Source of the DNA: Zoogloeaceae bacterium
GTDB taxonomy: Bacteria; Pseudomonadota; Gammaproteobacteria; Burkholderiales; Rhodocyclaceae
DNA: 6,914 nt
Assembly (NCBI GenBank): GCA_031273145.1
Contig: JAISSL010000073.1
Location: 1 to 6,914 of the forward strand
Reading direction: 5' to 3'
Shown here piece after piece: positions 6,293 to 6,914 of this stretch (its first letter is position 1; every line of letters begins with the position of its first letter). Position numbers and translations under genes: made by a program. The notes under the pieces were generated by a model. The model was given only the letters and a program-made list of their open reading frames with translations. It searched no databases and was not told the origin of the DNA.

Positions 6293-6914
6293 TTTTTGGC
6301 GCGAGTGGGTTTCAACCCATCTTGTGCGCGAGTGGGTTGCAGCCCACCTTGCCGCGCATCTGCCGACTGAGGCGACGCTGCACCTCGGACTCTCCGGCGG
6401 GCGCGATTCCGTCGTTCTTTTGCACATCCTGAAAGACCTGTTGCCGGATAGAGTGCGGGCGATTCATGTCCAGCATGGCCTCTCCCCTCATGCGGACGAT
6501 TGGGCGGATTTTTGTCGCCAACTCTGCCGGGAATGGCAGATTCCGCTGGAAATTGCGCCAGTCGAAGTTCGTCGGCAAGGGCGGGGACTGGAAGATGCCG
6601 CGCGGACTGCCCGTTATCAGGCTTTTCAGGCGAGCGGCGCAACCTGGCTGGCGCTGGCACATCATCGCCGCGATCAGGCGGAAACCCTGCTTCTGAACCT
6701 CTGTCGGGGCGCGGGCGTTGCGGGCGCGGCTGCCATGCAAGGCAGACGGGAAATGTCCGGCATGACCGTATTGCGCCCCTTGCTGGAAGTGGGGGATGAG
6801 GAGGTAGCCGTCTATGCGGAAGAGCGCGGCCTTGCCTGGGTGGAAGATGAAAGCAATGCCTTGCCCCATTTTCGCCGCAATTTTTTGCGTCTTGAAGTGT
6901 TGCCGAAATTGGCG
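6261..6914 (+). CDS. tilS: tRNA(Ile)-lysidine synthase, N-terminal 218 residues (3' end beyond the right edge)
   Basis: N-type ATP pyrophosphatase that converts C34 of the CAU-anticodon tRNA-Ile to lysidine, so that it reads AUA and is charged with isoleucine. The frame is open to the window edge. The PP-loop SGGRDS is at residues 45-50, [13 protein letters not shown] at 69-81, and the conserved region [20 protein letters not shown] follows; many homologues have HHxDDQAET, so one Asp is Arg here. E/D-rich VEDESN and FRRNFLR are also typical. ATG 6261 gives MAASRNK, resembling betaproteobacterial TilS N-termini, and places the start inside accA. An alternative GTG at 6324 would avoid the overlap but has no ribosome binding site. 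Residues 14-31 contain an in-frame nine-residue duplication ([18 protein letters not shown]) encoded by the tandem 27-bp repeat. The full protein should be over 400 residues. Confidence 0.95.
   Translation, partial: MAASRNKTSLDFWREWVSTHLVREWVAAHLAAHLPTEATLHLGLSGGRDSVVLLHILKDLLPDRVRAIHVQHGLSPHADDWADFCRQLCREWQIPLEIAPVEVRRQGRGLEDAARTARYQAFQASGATWLALAHHRRDQAETLLLNLCRGAGVAGAAAMQGRREMSGMTVLRPLLEVGDEEVAVYAEERGLAWVEDESNALPHFRRNFLRLEVLPKLA
6299..6352 (+). repeat. Two tandem 27-bp units, each with a palindromic core
   Basis: Units at 6299-6325 and 6326-6352 match at 23 of 27 bases; both start GCGCGAGTGGGTT. Each can fold into a six-pair hairpin with a four-base loop: GTGGGT-TTCA-ACCCAT at 6305-6320 and GTGGGT-TGCA-GCCCAC at 6332-6347, counting one G-U pair in each. 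They begin seven bases after the accA stop and lie in the tilS N-terminal coding region, where 27 bases equal nine codons. The sequence resembles short palindromic dispersed elements seen between genes in many proteobacteria, but whether other copies exist cannot be judged from one window. Confidence 0.85.

Noticed and set aside
5087..6427. A 446-codon minus-strand open reading frame
   Set aside because: It is antisense to the end of lpxH, all of accA and the start of tilS, all of which match known families throughout. No ribosome site or domain supports it.
6261..6914. tilS considered as truncated or broken
   Set aside because: The frame stays open to the window edge; the missing C-terminal part is due to the cut of the window.

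Overview
The window is a conserved housekeeping and cell-envelope block from a Gram-negative bacterium, most probably a betaproteobacterium. An LpxH-type lipid A enzyme and several signal-peptide proteins indicate an outer membrane. The order cysS (divergent) / TPR-NTF2 protein / L,D-transpeptidase-NTF2 protein / two cyclophilins / lpxH / accA / tilS is one I associate with Betaproteobacteria. That assignment comes from recalled gene order and protein character, not from a search. The DNA is moderately GC-rich with uniform codon use, and I see no sign of recent gene transfer. I found no tRNA, rRNA, CRISPR array, insertion sequence or phage gene.

Layout. Minus strand, 1-811: the first 270 codons of cysS, which runs off the left edge just after the KMSKS loop. 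A 124-base divergent intergenic region (812-935) follows. Plus strand: an exported TPR protein (936-2003), an exported YkuD L,D-transpeptidase (2003-3325), a periplasmic cyclophilin (3356-3937), a cytoplasmic cyclophilin (3946-4443), lpxH (4455-5213, TTG start), a 110-base gap with a possible promoter, accA (5324-6292), and tilS (6261 to the right edge, overlapping accA by 32 bases).

How the genes fit together. The five genes from 936 to 5213 are closely packed: a 1-base overlap, then gaps of 30, 8 and 11 bases, with a weak terminator-like hairpin in the 30-base gap. They look like an envelope transcription unit: a periplasmic scaffold protein, a peptidoglycan L,D-transpeptidase-like enzyme, periplasmic and cytoplasmic proline isomerases, and the LpxH step of lipid A synthesis. 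accA (fatty-acid precursor supply) and tilS (tRNA-Ile lysidine formation) follow and are probably translationally coupled by their overlap.

Most notable points. (1) The TPR protein and its L,D-transpeptidase neighbour end in clearly related NTF2-like domains, suggesting a functional pair. (2) The transpeptidase has SDGC rather than SHGC at its catalytic cysteine. (3) Two tandem 27-bp palindromic units lie across the accA stop/tilS N-terminus and are read as an in-frame nine-residue duplication. No wholly new system is evident; the NTF2-paired periplasmic proteins are the best candidate for under-described biology.
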